From Marthasterias glacialis (taxonomy: Eukaryota; Echinodermata; Asteroidea; Forcipulatida; Asteriidae), in the NCBI GenBank assembly GCA_911728455.2, contig OU452222.1, positions 27,828,923 to 27,892,922 of the forward strand: DNA of 64,000 bases. The letters are read 5' to 3'. Below are positions 12,577-24,617 of the stretch, one piece after another. The notes under the pieces were generated by a model that saw only the letters and a program-made list of their open reading frames with translations, was not told the DNA's origin and made no database searches. A program made the translations under genes and the position numbers. Numbering within the stretch: the first letter of the stretch is position 1; the number at the start of each line of letters is the position of its first letter.

Positions 12577-13020
12577 CCTGGGGCGTGTTTTGGCGACCTC
12601 GACCAGAAACAAGTTTCTGACGTCAAATTCATAGACCAGAACAATTTTTGAGAGCTACGCAAAAACGGGTCGGTAACCAGGAACAGTTTGTGATGTGGGT
12701 ACATTTCTTAGAAATTAATGTTCTCAAAATGTACAGCCTTCTTTTTATTTTCAAGTAATGGAACTTAGTTTTTGTAATTTTATCAACATTGTTGGATTGG
12801 TATGCTTTAATATTTTTCATTTTTAAAAGAATTCTGTCAACACTTTTTGTATGTTTATGGAATCAGTCATCTTGAAACCAAGCCTAACCGAGCCAACAAC
12901 TTGGTTACGGTTTGGTCGGAACAGCTGCGTCATGCGGTTGAACAGAACGCGCGAAAACGCCAAACCAATGACCGAAGCTCAAACTTGTTTCTGGTCAAGG
13001 TCACCAAAACACGCCCCTGG
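12577..13020. mobile_element. ~440-bp MITE with ~38-bp inverted ends
   Basis: The left end (ggggcgtgttttggcgac, ctcgaccagaaacaagtttc) is the inverse of the right end (aaacttgtttctggtcaagg, tcaccaaaacacgcccc) with few mismatches. Reading frames inside it are accidental. Confidence 0.75.
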
Positions 13021-13640
13021 TCTCTTCATTATGCACCTTCGACGATCTGATGATGATTTACCGTACACAATGACCGCATGACAACAAAGTCGTGGTGTTA
13101 GCAGATTACCGTAGGTCAAGTTATGTTGTGTTTTATGGTGTTAACTTGGAAAGTTGGTGACCAAAACCTCATACAAATATTGGTTATCATTATGTGAATT
13201 CCCCATTAGATGAATATCACCGATAAACTTATCCTTTTGGGGTGCCAAAATAAAAAACACCCTGCTGAGATAATCCCATACAATGCCTGAAGTAAGAAGC
13301 TGCAGTTGAGTGTAAAATGTACAATTGCAGCAGCAGAGAAACTTTCAAAAAGTCGTTCTCATCTCATACTTGGCCGGTTTCTATGGTTCGAAAAGGAAAC
13401 CAACAGATCATTTAATTTGTCTGACAATTGATGAGCTTTTAATAACTAACACTCACAAAAGATTTAAAAAATCATACACTAGGCAAAAGAATCTGAAGGT
13501 TGTAGGCAAGCTTCATGACTCTTTAATTGGCTTCTCACTGATAAGGGTCTACTCCTGAGCACCAGGGTTTTCTTGTGAAGGTCACCAAAGGCTAAATTCC
13601 AACCTATAGACCTTTCCATTGTTGATAAACAAACCATGCT

Positions 13641-13920
13641 GGTTGGCAGGGACGGCCAGATGTAGCAAAACATTCAAGTCTTGTTGACAGACGCTATGAA
13701 CAAATTCAACATTTTTACAACTTTCTATGCAAAGAAAATACATTCCATTAATGGTTGGTTTGTTTCCAACAAATTTTGAACAATTTTTTGAATATCTGTG
13801 TAACATTTTTGCAAACTGTGATTATCTGTCTTTGTTTTGCATTCATGGCTCCCCGTAGTTTTTCCATCTTGGTTGGCAAAAACTCAGGCTGTGACCGTTG
13901 CAAAAGAAAGGTTTATAACC
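13641..13920 (+). repeat. ~270-bp interspersed repeat, copy 1
   Basis: From ggttggcagggacgg through gtagcaaaacattcaagtct, gtttccaacaaattttgaac and tggttggcaaaaactcaggc. It is colinear with 55178-55443. Confidence 0.6.
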
Positions 13921-14689
13921 AAGTGGGGTTGGCCTCTAATGGGGCGAACCCATAATGAAAAAAAAAAATGGTTATGTAATTAATGGTTATTTATAAATAA
14001 TGGTTATATATAAATAATGCTCACAAACTGAATGTCTTGGTCTGATCTCTGACCTCCTGGTCTCAGTCTTGGTCTTAGTCTTGGTCTTGACTTTTAGGTC
14101 CGGATACAATTACTGCATGTTTTTTTTCACCTGATTATGATTGGTATCGTTAAATCATTATTTGATAATTAACTACTTCTTGGTTATCAGCTAATGATTG
14201 CTTTTGTACGTTTGATATCTGAACAGAATTGAGCTGAGGAAAAGTGAGTCCGATCCCAACATTATGGAGTCATGTGAAACTGCATATGTGTAGAGACTAC
14301 CACAAATCTCTTGGCAGTATATAGTCTCCTCTCCAAGCAACATGTGAATGGGTTGATTTGAGCGTCACAGTGACAATGATATTGGCAGAAGAAGTATTTT
14401 TTCCTTGAGACAAGACTATTTCATGGTATCATATTCCTCATTCAAAGACAATATCATCAGCAGGCAATTATTAGTTAAAACAAAGGCAACATTGATGACA
14501 TCTTAGACTTGTCGCCAGGCTGGTACTGGGGCCCTGTAGTTCATAAATAACAAGTCTGGATTGTTAAGTAGAATTTACAATCAAACCATAATGTTCTTCC
14601 ATTAGTAAATTACAGAGGTGCAATGAAGGAAGCTGTCATTGATCCTTATTGACTCTTCAACGAGGACAGTATTACAATTATTACACTTA

Positions 14690-14940
14690 TTACCCGCTGT
14701 TTGTTACAGGATTCGAACTGGCCTCTCATCGCTGGACACGCTCAGCGGTCTAGCGGTTAAGACATCTTCCTCTAGAACGCGGAGGTCTTGAGTTCGAATC
14801 CACCCAAGTATCATGCCTGTGGATTTCTTCTGCAAGACTTGGCAATCACAATCACACATGGGTGCAAGGGCAAAACCAAAAATACTAAAAACAGGGTGTG
14901 GGGGTGGGGGCGCAGGAATAAATGAGAAAGACATCATTAT
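14690..14940 (+). mobile_element. tRNA-derived SINE, family A, copy 1
   Basis: Box A-like gcggtctagcggttaagac and box B-like gagttcgaatccac are spaced as in a pol III promoter, followed by a non-tRNA body (atgcctgtggatttcttctg). A second copy is at 20.6 kb. Confidence 0.65.
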
Positions 14941-15779
14941 TTTACATACTTTTTAAAACTCACTGCCATCATTACATGTGCTTCCTTTGCCTTACTCCAC
15001 CTACCTGAACAACACCAGAAAACACTAGTTCAGGGGGAAAAAAGTCTATCTCAGCCTCCTCCATAAGTAAATCCTGGACATAGGACATAGTAATTTACCC
15101 TAAAGACTGTATCCAGATTAATGGTTTATACTGCCAACCTACTAACATTTAGGCAGAACAACGGGCATGAAAAGGGGTACCGGGGTATCGCACAAACTAA
15201 GGGTATCTTTAATGAATCTAGCTCATTCTTTCTTTGCATAAACTCAAGCTCTTAATATGTTGATATGTTGATTCATTCACTTTTTAGGGATATTTTATGT
15301 AGCTTTTTAAAATCGTATTCTTCAATTTTTTTTGTTTTTAACCTAAATTGTATTCCAGTTTTGTGTGGCATTGCATGATAGAGCTTTTATAACAGTATCT
15401 TTAGAGAGGATTGACTTATAAATTCTGCCACCACCACCCATCTATTGTCTCCCGTATATTGTCCATTAAGACTTTACTGTAATTTATAGGACTATCGGTG
15501 GAATATCAAAGGAGACCATCATATTTAAGGAGTGTGGGTGATATCGCACTCCTCTGCACTCCTTTAATTAACCTTGTCCAAGGAGTTTGACAAATAACAC
15601 TTCTTCAAGTTTGAAGTGGATTTTCAAACATTTGGGGGGAAGGGGGAAATAATTTTATTCACAGCTGGAAATTAACTACCTATGTGGCATGTATTTGCTT
15701 TGATCATGTAACAAAAATAACAATCCGCCCAGCCAATCCTGCTATCCAGCATGAACATGTTATGAAGCTTCAGAGGTAC

Positions 15780-16078
15780 TTTGGGTGGCATAGGTGGTGT
15801 GTGCGTAAAGCGCTCGCCTCTCACCAATGTGTCCCTGGTTCGAGTCCTGGCTAGGGTCATATGTGAGTAGAGTTGTGCGTTGGCTCTTTCCTGTGCCACG
15901 AGGGTTTTTCTTGAGGCCATCCGATTTTCCTCCCTCCGGGGAAAAAAAAAACACTTCTGATCTCAGGCTGTGCCCTTGAATGCCTGCAGCTCGAACATGT
16001 GAAGCCGCGTCCTTCGCAAATCAGCTTCTCGGCTGCCAGTAAGGATGATTAGCCTCCCAAATTATTATCATTAGTAGT
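15780..16078 (+). mobile_element. tRNA-derived SINE, family C
   Basis: The head gcgtaaagcgctcgcctctc and box B cctggttcgagtcctgg are followed by a body ending in attattatcattagta, a typical SINE tail. It has one copy in the window. Confidence 0.6.
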
Positions 16079-17539
16079 ACTTACATGTTTAAATTAATCA
16101 TCATGAACAGTCAGATTTGATAAAATCGTGTTTTAGTTTCACTTTTTAGATTAATGTGTGAAGTATGGTTTCATGGAGTGCAAAGAACTCTCAATATTTA
16201 AGGTTATAGCTTGTATTTCTTAAAATAAAGGAAGAGTGTAGATTTAGTTCGATGGTGACAATTCGCAATGCATGATATACTTAAGTAACACTTATCTAAA
16301 ACCGGATTTTGCATGTCTTTTTTATACTGCTTTGCCATACGTCAATGATTGAAGTCACAACGATTATACAGAGTCAAACGATACAGTTATGCTAAAACTA
16401 TTAAACTTTGCAGCTGTACAGTACAATATTTATTGAAATTAATTGTATATTTTGAGGAGTTATTTGCCATTTTTTAGTATTATTTTTTAAACTTTCAGTC
16501 TTTCATGTGCTCATATTAATCAAATTTGAATTGTTATTCTGGTGGAGGTGCCTAAGGCTGAAGTTGAAGTTGTGTTCATGTTGAACAACGATACACGAAG
16601 AGGTTTTATGTATTCATTATTTCATGTACTACTCAATTTCTTTTGTCTGTATATTATTATATTTTTGAATTAATTTGATATCAAATTAAGTTCCTGTAGG
16701 TTCCTAAGGCTGAAGTTGAATATGTATTCATGATAAACTAAGAGGTTTTTATGCATTAATTATTTCATTTATTACTTAATATCTTTTGTATGTATTATAT
16801 ATTATATTTTTGATTTAATTTGATATCAAATTAGAGAGTCATGGGAAAATAAGAGGGTAGGTAGATAGAACTATGTTAAGCAGCGTTTATTTATTTATTA
16901 CACTTCAGCCTAATTGGTGCTTCATGTTTCACCTGCCATGTACAGCATCATGTTATTTTACCTCAGCAACCCATCGGGTTTTATAAGGTATATGTACAGG
17001 TAGTGTTTTTCTTTTTCTCCTTCCATTGTAGCTAACCAAACTGAGACTGAAAAATAGTCGGGCCCCCATTTCTTATAACAAGACTTAGTATTCACCTGTT
17101 GCATTGGCATACAGAGAGCAATATAAAGATAGTTGCTGAAATGTAAGACACTGTCACAGAAACAAAATATATCACAAGGTGTGATACCATTACTAAAGTA
17201 ATGGAATAACTACGTTTGGACTAGCCTGCTCTAGTCATCATCAGGAGATGATGACTAGACCAGTTAGTATCTCACTCCACGGCAGTGAAGTTATTCATGA
17301 GAAGTCACCTCAATCCACTAAGCAGAAATAGTAGTAATTCCGGCCAATTTCCTACCTCCCCAGGTAGTACTTAAGCAGGACAGTTCTTGTAAGCACTAAG
17401 TAATTGTCCCCACGAATTCTGAAAGCTACTTCGCAGAAGTACAATAATAGCAGGACAATTTTCACAAGAACAATCTACTGCACATAGCAAAGTAGATACA
17501 TACACATGGTGTTACCGCAAACTGAATATACATTGATAC

Positions 17540-17772
17540 CTCACCATGACTGCCTCAAAACCCTCATATGTAACTGGATTCTTTCCGGTTCATTACACAA
17601 CACACGGGACTTACGGCTTTACGTCTCATCCGAAGGACGAAGTAATGATGGTTAAGTGTCTCACTTCAGGACACAAGTGTCAAAACCGGGACTCGAACCC
17701 ACACTCTGCTGATCAGAAACACCAGAGCTTGAGTCCAGTGCGCTTGACTGTGTGGCCAACAACACGTGAACA
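17540..17772 (-). mobile_element. tRNA-derived SINE, family D (Leu/Ser-like head), minus copy
   Basis: The reverse complement has gtgggttcgagtcccggt (box B) and ttgtgtcctgaag, matching the 37.3-kb copy. The head is diverged. Confidence 0.6.
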
Positions 17773-18789
17773 ATTTAATATTGCCAGCATCAAAGTTTTC
17801 ATTGGGCAAGCCCTTTGAAATGATTTCATACAGATCAAAGAGAGAAATGCGTATTCTACTACGTCATACTGGAAATTGTCTTGTTGCCTGCATAAAGCAC
17901 TGTGTGTCTTAGTTTATCTAAAATGTAAATTAGACGAATGATGTAAATATGTAGCTCATATCCAAAGCTATTTTCCAGGTAAACATGAACAACTTAAAAT
18001 GTTTTTATTTCATTCCAGTACTCTATTGTATTCACAACATTAAATGCAAATAAAGCCGACTGTGGTTTTTACAAACTAAGTGAGAGTGTAGTTTAGCCAT
18101 ATTTTGTGAAGTTTGCTGTTTGGACTCGAGGGATGTTGTTTTACAATATTTATTTGGGGTAAATGTTAACTTAATTTTTTCATAGGTTAGGTGATCAGAA
18201 ATGGCATCAGCTAGGGTGCCCGCTTCATTTGATACATGAATTAGAACTTGGAATTTTTTATCAAAAATTGAAAATTTCATAAGGGGTAAGTCCAGCATTT
18301 TTATCAAATTTGGGCGAAATATTTAGATGCAATTTTATGCTCTCATTTGAGGCAGTAGGCTCTACCAATGCCTTTTCATTAACTTGACCCAGGATATTGG
18401 CTTTAGTTTGGGAAATATTTATATTTTGTATACTAAGTATGATATACATTTATCGAAAATGCCTTGTTACTTCATAAAATTTGAAAGGTGCAGTAGGTCA
18501 AGTGATAAGAAATGGCATCAGTGAAGATGCCTGCTTCGTTTTAAAGCATAAAATCGGACTAGAAAATTTGGCCAAAAATTGAAAAAATCAGAAGGGGTAA
18601 GTCCAGCATTTTCATCAAATTTTTGTGAAAATATTAACATGCAATTTTATGCTCTAAAGTGCGGCAATGGGGTCTACTGGAGCCTTTTTATTTAACTTGA
18701 ACCTGGATATTTGCTAAATTGTGGTAAATATTGATATTTTTGAGGTTTCAGAAGTATAATGGTCTTGAAGGCATGCATCTTCAGAAATA

Positions 18790-19510
18790 ATGAACCTACA
18801 ACCACACACAACACATCTAAGTTAAGATGAATCTACAATCACACAAGACACTACGTATGTATGTATGGTCAAGCATTCACATCTAAGTTAAGATGAATCT
18901 ACAATCACACAAGACACTACGTATGTATATATGGTCAAGCATTCACATCTAAGTTAAGATGAATCTACAATCACACAAGACACTACGTATGTATATATGG
19001 TCAAGCATTCACATCTAAGTTAACATGAATCTACAATCACACAAGACACTACGTATGTATGTATGGTCAAGCATTCACATCTAAGTTAAGATGAATCTAC
19101 AATCACACAAGACACTACGTATGTATGTATGGTCAAGCATTCACATCTAAGTTAACATAAATCTACAATCACACAAGACACTACGTATGTATGTATGGTC
19201 AAGCATTCACATCTAAGTTAAGATGAATCTACAATCACACAAGACACTACGTATGTATGTATGGTCAAGCATTCACATCTAAGTAAACATGAATCTACAA
19301 TCACACAAGACGCTACGTATGTATGTATGGTCAAGCATTCACATCTAAGTTAAGATGAATCTACAATCACACAAGACACTACGTATGTATGTATGGTCAA
19401 GCATTCACATCTAAGTTAAAATGAATCTACAATCACACAAGACACTACATATGTATGTATGGTCAAGCATTCACATCTAAGTTAACATGAATCTACAATT
19501 ATACATTATA
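18790..19510 (+). repeat. 66-bp minisatellite, about 11 copies
   Basis: gtcaagcattcacatctaag recurs ten times at exactly 66-bp spacing (first aagc at 18871, last at 19465). Units differ by single bases. A degenerate copy trails to about 19555. Confidence 0.9.
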
Positions 19511-20629
19511 CTTTTTGGTCAACCATTGACAACTTAAGACAATCTACAACCATACATGAGTCATTTATTTTATGCACTTATATGATAATGCTGGCTGTAC
19601 TGATGCCTTTTTATTCAACTTGACTCTGGATAATAGCTATAGTTATGAAAATATTTAAAACATCTTGACAAAATGTGACATTAATTTTACTGAAAACATT
19701 CAACATTTCTAAATAAATGAAAAATATATTATGAGTAGTGATACGAAATGGCATCAGTGATGCTTGCTTTAATTTGAAGCATAAAAACGTACTTGAAAAT
19801 TACGCAAAAAATGAAAAATTAACACGGTGTAAGTGCAGCATTTTTATCAAATTTCAGGGAAATCTTAGGATGCAATTTTAAGCTTTACTTTTCTCTAATT
19901 TGAAGCAGTAGGCTCCACCAAATTCTTCTTAGTGACTTGACCCAGGATAATAGCTTTAGTTTGGGAAACATTAACACTTTGTAAGTGAGGACGCCTGCTT
20001 TTTCAAAGGTCCTATGAATTGGAATTTTTTCCAGTAAAAAATTTAAAATATGCGCTCAATAACCCATCAACGTAAGTTTGTTCAAAATTTATAGGAGGCT
20101 TATATCGCCCCAAAATTTAAAGTTAAAATTAGGGGGGAAACCCGTGCCCCTAAAACAGTGACGTAGACATAGGAACATGCCCCAGTCAGTGGGCTGGGAT
20201 TGATTTCATGTGACCGATGCAACCTTAGGTAACTTCATGCGCTTAGTTTCTTGGGAAAAATCTCTTGATATTTGGGCTTTTGTTATAGGCCTATTGAAAA
20301 TCCTGTCAATGTGTGTTTGTTCCTGGTTGCCACACTGCTAAAGATCAGGTATTTCAGTTTGCACACATTCCTATTAGATTAAAAATACCGACGATTTTGG
20401 ACTGCTGCGGTGAAACACACCCAAGCTAGAGCATGTGCACTATCACTGCATGTGCATTGTCATTCAGTGCCTGAGGTCTACGCCACGAAAGCGCCACCAG
20501 GCAATGTCGAAATGGATAATACAAATTTTGAGAGATAGAGTAAAAGGTATTAACTCATAAAAACTGATAAAAATAGTAAGTAGCATGTTTTTACAATAGT
20601 TGTTAATTAACATCTATCATATGGTTGCG

Positions 20630-20855
20630 GTACCCGCTGCTAATAGGATTCGAACTGCCTCTAGCTGCCGGGCAATCTCGGTAGTCTAGTTGGTAAGACA
20701 TGTCTGCTCTAGAATGGCGGGAGTTGAGGGTTCGAATCCCACCCGAGGAATATGCCTGTGAGTTTTATTCACAGGACTCGGGGAAGTACTGAGTATACAG
20801 TGCTTAACACACATCAGTGTATGGGCATAAAAACACAAATAATGATATAGTATGC
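20630..20855 (+). mobile_element. tRNA-derived SINE, family A, copy 2
   Basis: Box A tagtctagttggtaagac and perfect box B gggttcgaatccc, then atgcctgtgagtttta. Both copies are preceded by an inverse box B (aggattcgaact) about 60-80 bp upstream. Confidence 0.7.
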
Positions 20856-22128
20856 TTTTGTTAATATCAAACCATAGGGCCTATAGGACTATTAATTCCC
20901 AAAGTGTAACGTGAAATAAGACACTTCATGGCTCCTTTGAAGCATAAAATCACACTTGAAGTACAGCATTTTAATCAATTGGCAAAATATTAAGATGCGA
21001 TATTAATCTCTATTATGAGGCAGCAGCCTCTACCGAAGCCTTTTTACTTGACACTGGATACTTGCTACATTTTTGGACAGGACCTTTTAATATTTTTCAG
21101 GCTTCATAAGTGCATATAGTCAGGCTTTCTGCTTTAATGTACTCCAGCTCAAACACTGGCATTCTTGTTCAGTACGTAATTTAAACTAAATTCCCTTGTT
21201 TCATCATACAAAGGCGAGTCTTATGACAGAAGTTTACATTTTTTAGTGAGGCTATGTGTCTTTAAAAAAAACTGACGTGAAAGACAAGTTGATGTCTTTA
21301 TATGCCGGATATGTGGCAGAGGGAATCCCCCAAATGTTCCCATTCTGTGACACACTCTTCCCCTCTTGAACAGAAGCACCCCCCCCCCCACCACCACCTA
21401 AAAGCCTCAAAAGAATTCCAGAGATTTCCAGAACACAATGAAGACACAATAGGAGAGGGGGGTACCTGTCACATATTGTGTATCAAATGGATGTTTTCAT
21501 ATAGGCTATGTGTAATAAGAATGCCTTTTCAAAAACCTCAGCAATGCACTTCCTATGGGCTTTTGGTTAGTCAACTACATGTACCTGCATGTACAGTGAT
21601 ATGGTTTTATGGTGGAATTACATGTAGACTCACAAACAGAATAGACTGATGCAATAAAGGCCTTGGCTATGCCATCAAAAGTCTGACAAAAGTCTGACAC
21701 GATAACATCCTCAGAAAATGTAAACACGCGCGTACTTATAGCGCGCACGTTCATGTCGTGCAGTGTGGCGTTGAAGAGACGCACATTGTGCTGTCCACAT
21801 GTACAGTGGTGATGGAGCCAAATGCTGTGATTGGTCAATATGTTTAAGGGGCGGAACTAATTGGATCGGTCTTTTACCTTCTAGTAGACTTGTCTATTAA
21901 TATATAGCCTATTATAGTGTATTCTATTAAAATGCTCTATTTACATGAACAGTACTTAAACGATGACAGAGATAACAAACTTTGAAGGTTTAGGACTAAA
22001 GTTTGTTTACATCAATAAAAATAAAACTGTAAAGAATGTTATTGTGATAAAATTTGGTCTAACAAGTACCAACCATCCTGTGAAGATATTCCAAAGATGG
22101 AACTATGATCACCCTGTTTTCTGAATGG

Positions 22129-22219
22129 GTTAATGGCCTCACACTTCCACTCTAGCGCAGCCTCTTTCTTTTAGCTTTTGAGAAACACTCGGCTAGGGCC
22201 GAAACGTGAGGCCATTAAC
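22129..22219. mobile_element. 91-bp short inverted-repeat element
   Basis: gttaatggcctcacacttcc on the left is mirrored by cgaaacgtgaggccattaac on the right, with tctagc/ggctag inside. Confidence 0.5.
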
Positions 22220-22497
22220 CACTTTTGCATTTATGCCACAGGTCTTTTGGTTTGGTGAGCAGCTTGCAATCAGTTGATTTTCTTGTTTTAATTTTTACAT
22301 GGTCAGTTTATTATAAAGTACTTGTTGAAATTGTCTATGTCTCGCACGTCAACATTTATTTACAATGTACCAGTTCTAACACAACTTTGTGTTGAGCTAT
22401 TTCCAACAGTTTGGGTTCACTGGAAGGAACATTTATCAAAATCTCAAAAATTTGCTTTTTTTTTTACATTATTCAAAAACTATAATCTTTATCCTGT

Positions 22498-22524
22498 TTA
22501 TTATTATTATTATTATTATTATTG
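22498..22524. repeat. (TTA)n microsatellite
   Basis: Nine consecutive TTA/TAT triplets. Confidence 0.85.
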
Positions 22525-22779
22525 GTTCATTAAAAATTCAAACATCACAGCCATAAGGCTGAATTATGCTTAAAATACAATGTACGTGGGATAGGGGGTG
22601 TTGACTAAAAACTAGTTAAAAAAACATTTATTTAAAAATATTAATATGTACAATATGTAAAAGGAAGAAAACAGAAAATTTTGGAGTTTGCCCTAACTCC
22701 CCTGAGAGATCTATACAGGATTAATTTATACAGGGTTAACCCTAACTCCCCTGAGTGATTTACTAGGATCCTTCCCCAC

Positions 22780-22915
22780 TCTAACAAATTCAAACACCAT
22801 ATGGGTAACTCAACACCCAAACTGTGGTACTCTGATTATGGTGGTATGCCTGAACCCATGTAAAGCATGATCAGTTTACTCATGCAGTCCCTAGTTCAAC
22901 ACAACCCAACAAAAC
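22780..22915 (-). repeat. Single inverse unit of the 114-bp repeat
   Basis: On plus it reads attatggtggtatgcctgaa, cccatgtaaagcatgatcag and tttactcatgcagtcc, the reverse complement of the cdt1 intron 7 unit. Confidence 0.7.
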
Positions 22916-23069
22916 CTGCTGTTAGAGTTTAATGGAAGGGACTGTAAGGGTTAACCAGATTAATTTTTGGAGATTAAGATAAAGATATCAATTAAGATAC
23001 ATGATAAGATATGATCAATAAAACTTATAAAAGACTTCTAAATCTAAAAGATTAGGGCCTATTTGCAAG

Positions 23070-23185
23070 TATTGACCCCATTGCATCACCATTAAACCCG
23101 GCTACCACGCTCGCCATTTTGGGAGTCAAATTAAACTTTATGTACAAATTATGGTAAGCATGTAAACACCGCGTCGCCTAAAAAA
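23070..23185. repeat. Fragment related to the 11.6-kb MITE
   Basis: It shares attgaccccattgc, ccattttgggagtcaaa and gcatgtaaacaccg..tcgcctaaa with the interior of the 11.6-12.1 kb element. The ends are absent. Confidence 0.5.
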
Positions 23186-23527
23186 GCAAAGCTCTTAAAG
23201 CTTACAGGTAAAAATATGAAAACTAAAAAAAGGAAATGGTTTTGTACACAACGTGTCAGTTTGTGGCATCGGTGATGACATGTACTGTACAGTAAGTGGG
23301 AAAAAATGGCAAGCTTTTACACACAAATTTTTCTTTAGAATGTCTGCCTGGGCAGTTGATACTTTCATGGGGCAACATCTTTGCAGCAAGCATTTTTTTT
23401 TTTTTTTCCACTATAAGTGATATCCGAGGTCCAACAAAGAGGCCATTTTCAAATCAGAATCTTACCTTCTGACAAATCTTACTTCGTCAAATTGCCTCAA
23501 GCTCAGTGTCTTCAAACTTTGTGAAGT

Positions 23528-23533
23528 TTTATT
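23528..23533 (-). terminator. FMO poly(A) signal
   Basis: AATAAA on the minus strand lies about 120 bp downstream of the FMO stop codon. It is the first canonical hexamer I see after the gene. Confidence 0.5.
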
Positions 23534-23651
23534 TTGTCACCTTTAACTCTTTGGTCCTAACTCTTTGGCGCGATTGCCGTTGATCAAATCAATACAGGAT
23601 CTACACATTCAATGGAATGATAAATCTGCGCAATGACCTGATGATTTTTTT

Positions 23652-24617
23652 TCACAGAAGCTTGGCCACAAATATATAAACAAGCAGAATAGCCACACTC
23701 AGACGCAGCAGTTTGCTCACAAATCCCGACTGTTCAGTTATATTGCAGTTACGCGTCTGTAACGGTGCATGAACCCTCTCAAACACTGTTTGGATGGCTT
23801 CTTTCGCACCATCCCACTTACCCGGACCCATCAGACGGTACTGATAAGGAACACACGGTCCCAGGAAACAACGGAGAGCGAGCTTCGGATCGGTAAAGAA
23901 CAGCTTGAGTAAATCGGGTTTGACACCGAACTCGGACGCTATAGAATCCATGTACTCAATCCAGTCCACTTGAATGGTGTGACGCTGTGACTTCTTGTAG
24001 CGTTTACTCATTTCATCTTGCCTCTTCTGAATGGATGCTTCCATCTCAGGCTGGCTGGGGAGATGAACAAGGCCTTTGAAGACACGAGTTGCCCATCGAC
24101 TCTGCAGCTCAGACAACGGATGAATGGCACCCCACGGCTGCACACAACCAATCACGCAAATAGTTGGGTGTTTCAAGTCGGGGGGAAAGACTAAGTTGTA
24201 CAAGTTCAGCTCATTCTTCTCAACCTTCAGGGACGGGCAGTCGATAAAGGGAAAACTGAACGTGTACCCTGTTGCCATGATGACGCAGTCGATGTCCTCC
24301 TCAATGCTCCCATCTTCAAACTCCACTCCTGTCTTGGTGAAGCGGGAGACGTTAGGCTTCAGGACTACTGCACCACTCAGGATACGGTTCGGTAGATCAT
24401 CATTGATAAACGGGTGAGCATTCCTTGGGCCGTACGCAGGTTGTAGACCATACTTGGCATGATCGAATTTGGACTGGAGGTCTTTCTTAATCATGAAGCC
24501 TAGGATGCTTTCAGGAATGCCAAGCATCGCTCGTTTTATTACCATGATGTCAATGGGGTAGCCATAAAATCCCACTCGGTTGAAAACCCATGTACCATTC
24601 CTTGTACTCAAGAAAAG
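23652..24617 (-). CDS. fmo: FMO coding exon 2 (C-terminal half)
   Basis: It begins LFLSTRNGTWVFNRV after acceptor atctatag, matching the FMO block after the NADPH motif. It continues through ATGY to a hydrophobic tail and TGA at 23652-23654. Confidence 0.93.
   Translation of the reverse strand, partial: LFLSTRNGTWVFNRVGFYGYPIDIMVIKRAMLGIPESILGFMIKKDLQSKFDHAKYGLQPAYGPRNAHPFINDDLPNRILSGAVVLKPNVSRFTKTGVEFEDGSIEEDIDCVIMATGYTFSFPFIDCPSLKVEKNELNLYNLVFPPDLKHPTICVIGCVQPWGAIHPLSELQSRWATRVFKGLVHLPSQPEMEASIQKRQDEMSKRYKKSQRHTIQVDWIEYMDSIASEFGVKPDLLKLFFTDPKLALRCFLGPCVPYQYRLMGPGKWDGAKEAIQTVFERVHAPLQTRNCNITEQSGFVSKLLRLSVAILLVYIFVAKLL

Larger units (their letters stand above)
18185..21110 (+). repeat. Degenerate ~270-bp repeat family around the minisatellite
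   Basis: Copies at about 18185-18460, 18490-18760, 19590-19680 (partial), 19737-19990 and 20925-21110 share aaatggcatca, gaagcataaaa, aagtccagcatttttatcaa, gatgcaattttatgct and aacttgacccaggata. The 66-bp array lies between the second and third. Confidence 0.65.
21120..23500. other. Non-genic stretch between the degenerate repeats and FMO
   Basis: Contains a poly(C) tract (about 21379-21389), a short inverted-repeat element, a (TTA)n run, one unit of the 114-bp repeat and a MITE fragment. No exon with matching splice sites was found. Confidence 0.55.

Noticed and set aside
17029..17060. Terminal exon for the plus-strand gene after acceptor ccttccattgtag
   Set aside because: The sequence after it (ctaaccaaactgagactga) matches the interior of the TAGACCTTTATCATG MITE, and the phase would give an immediate stop.
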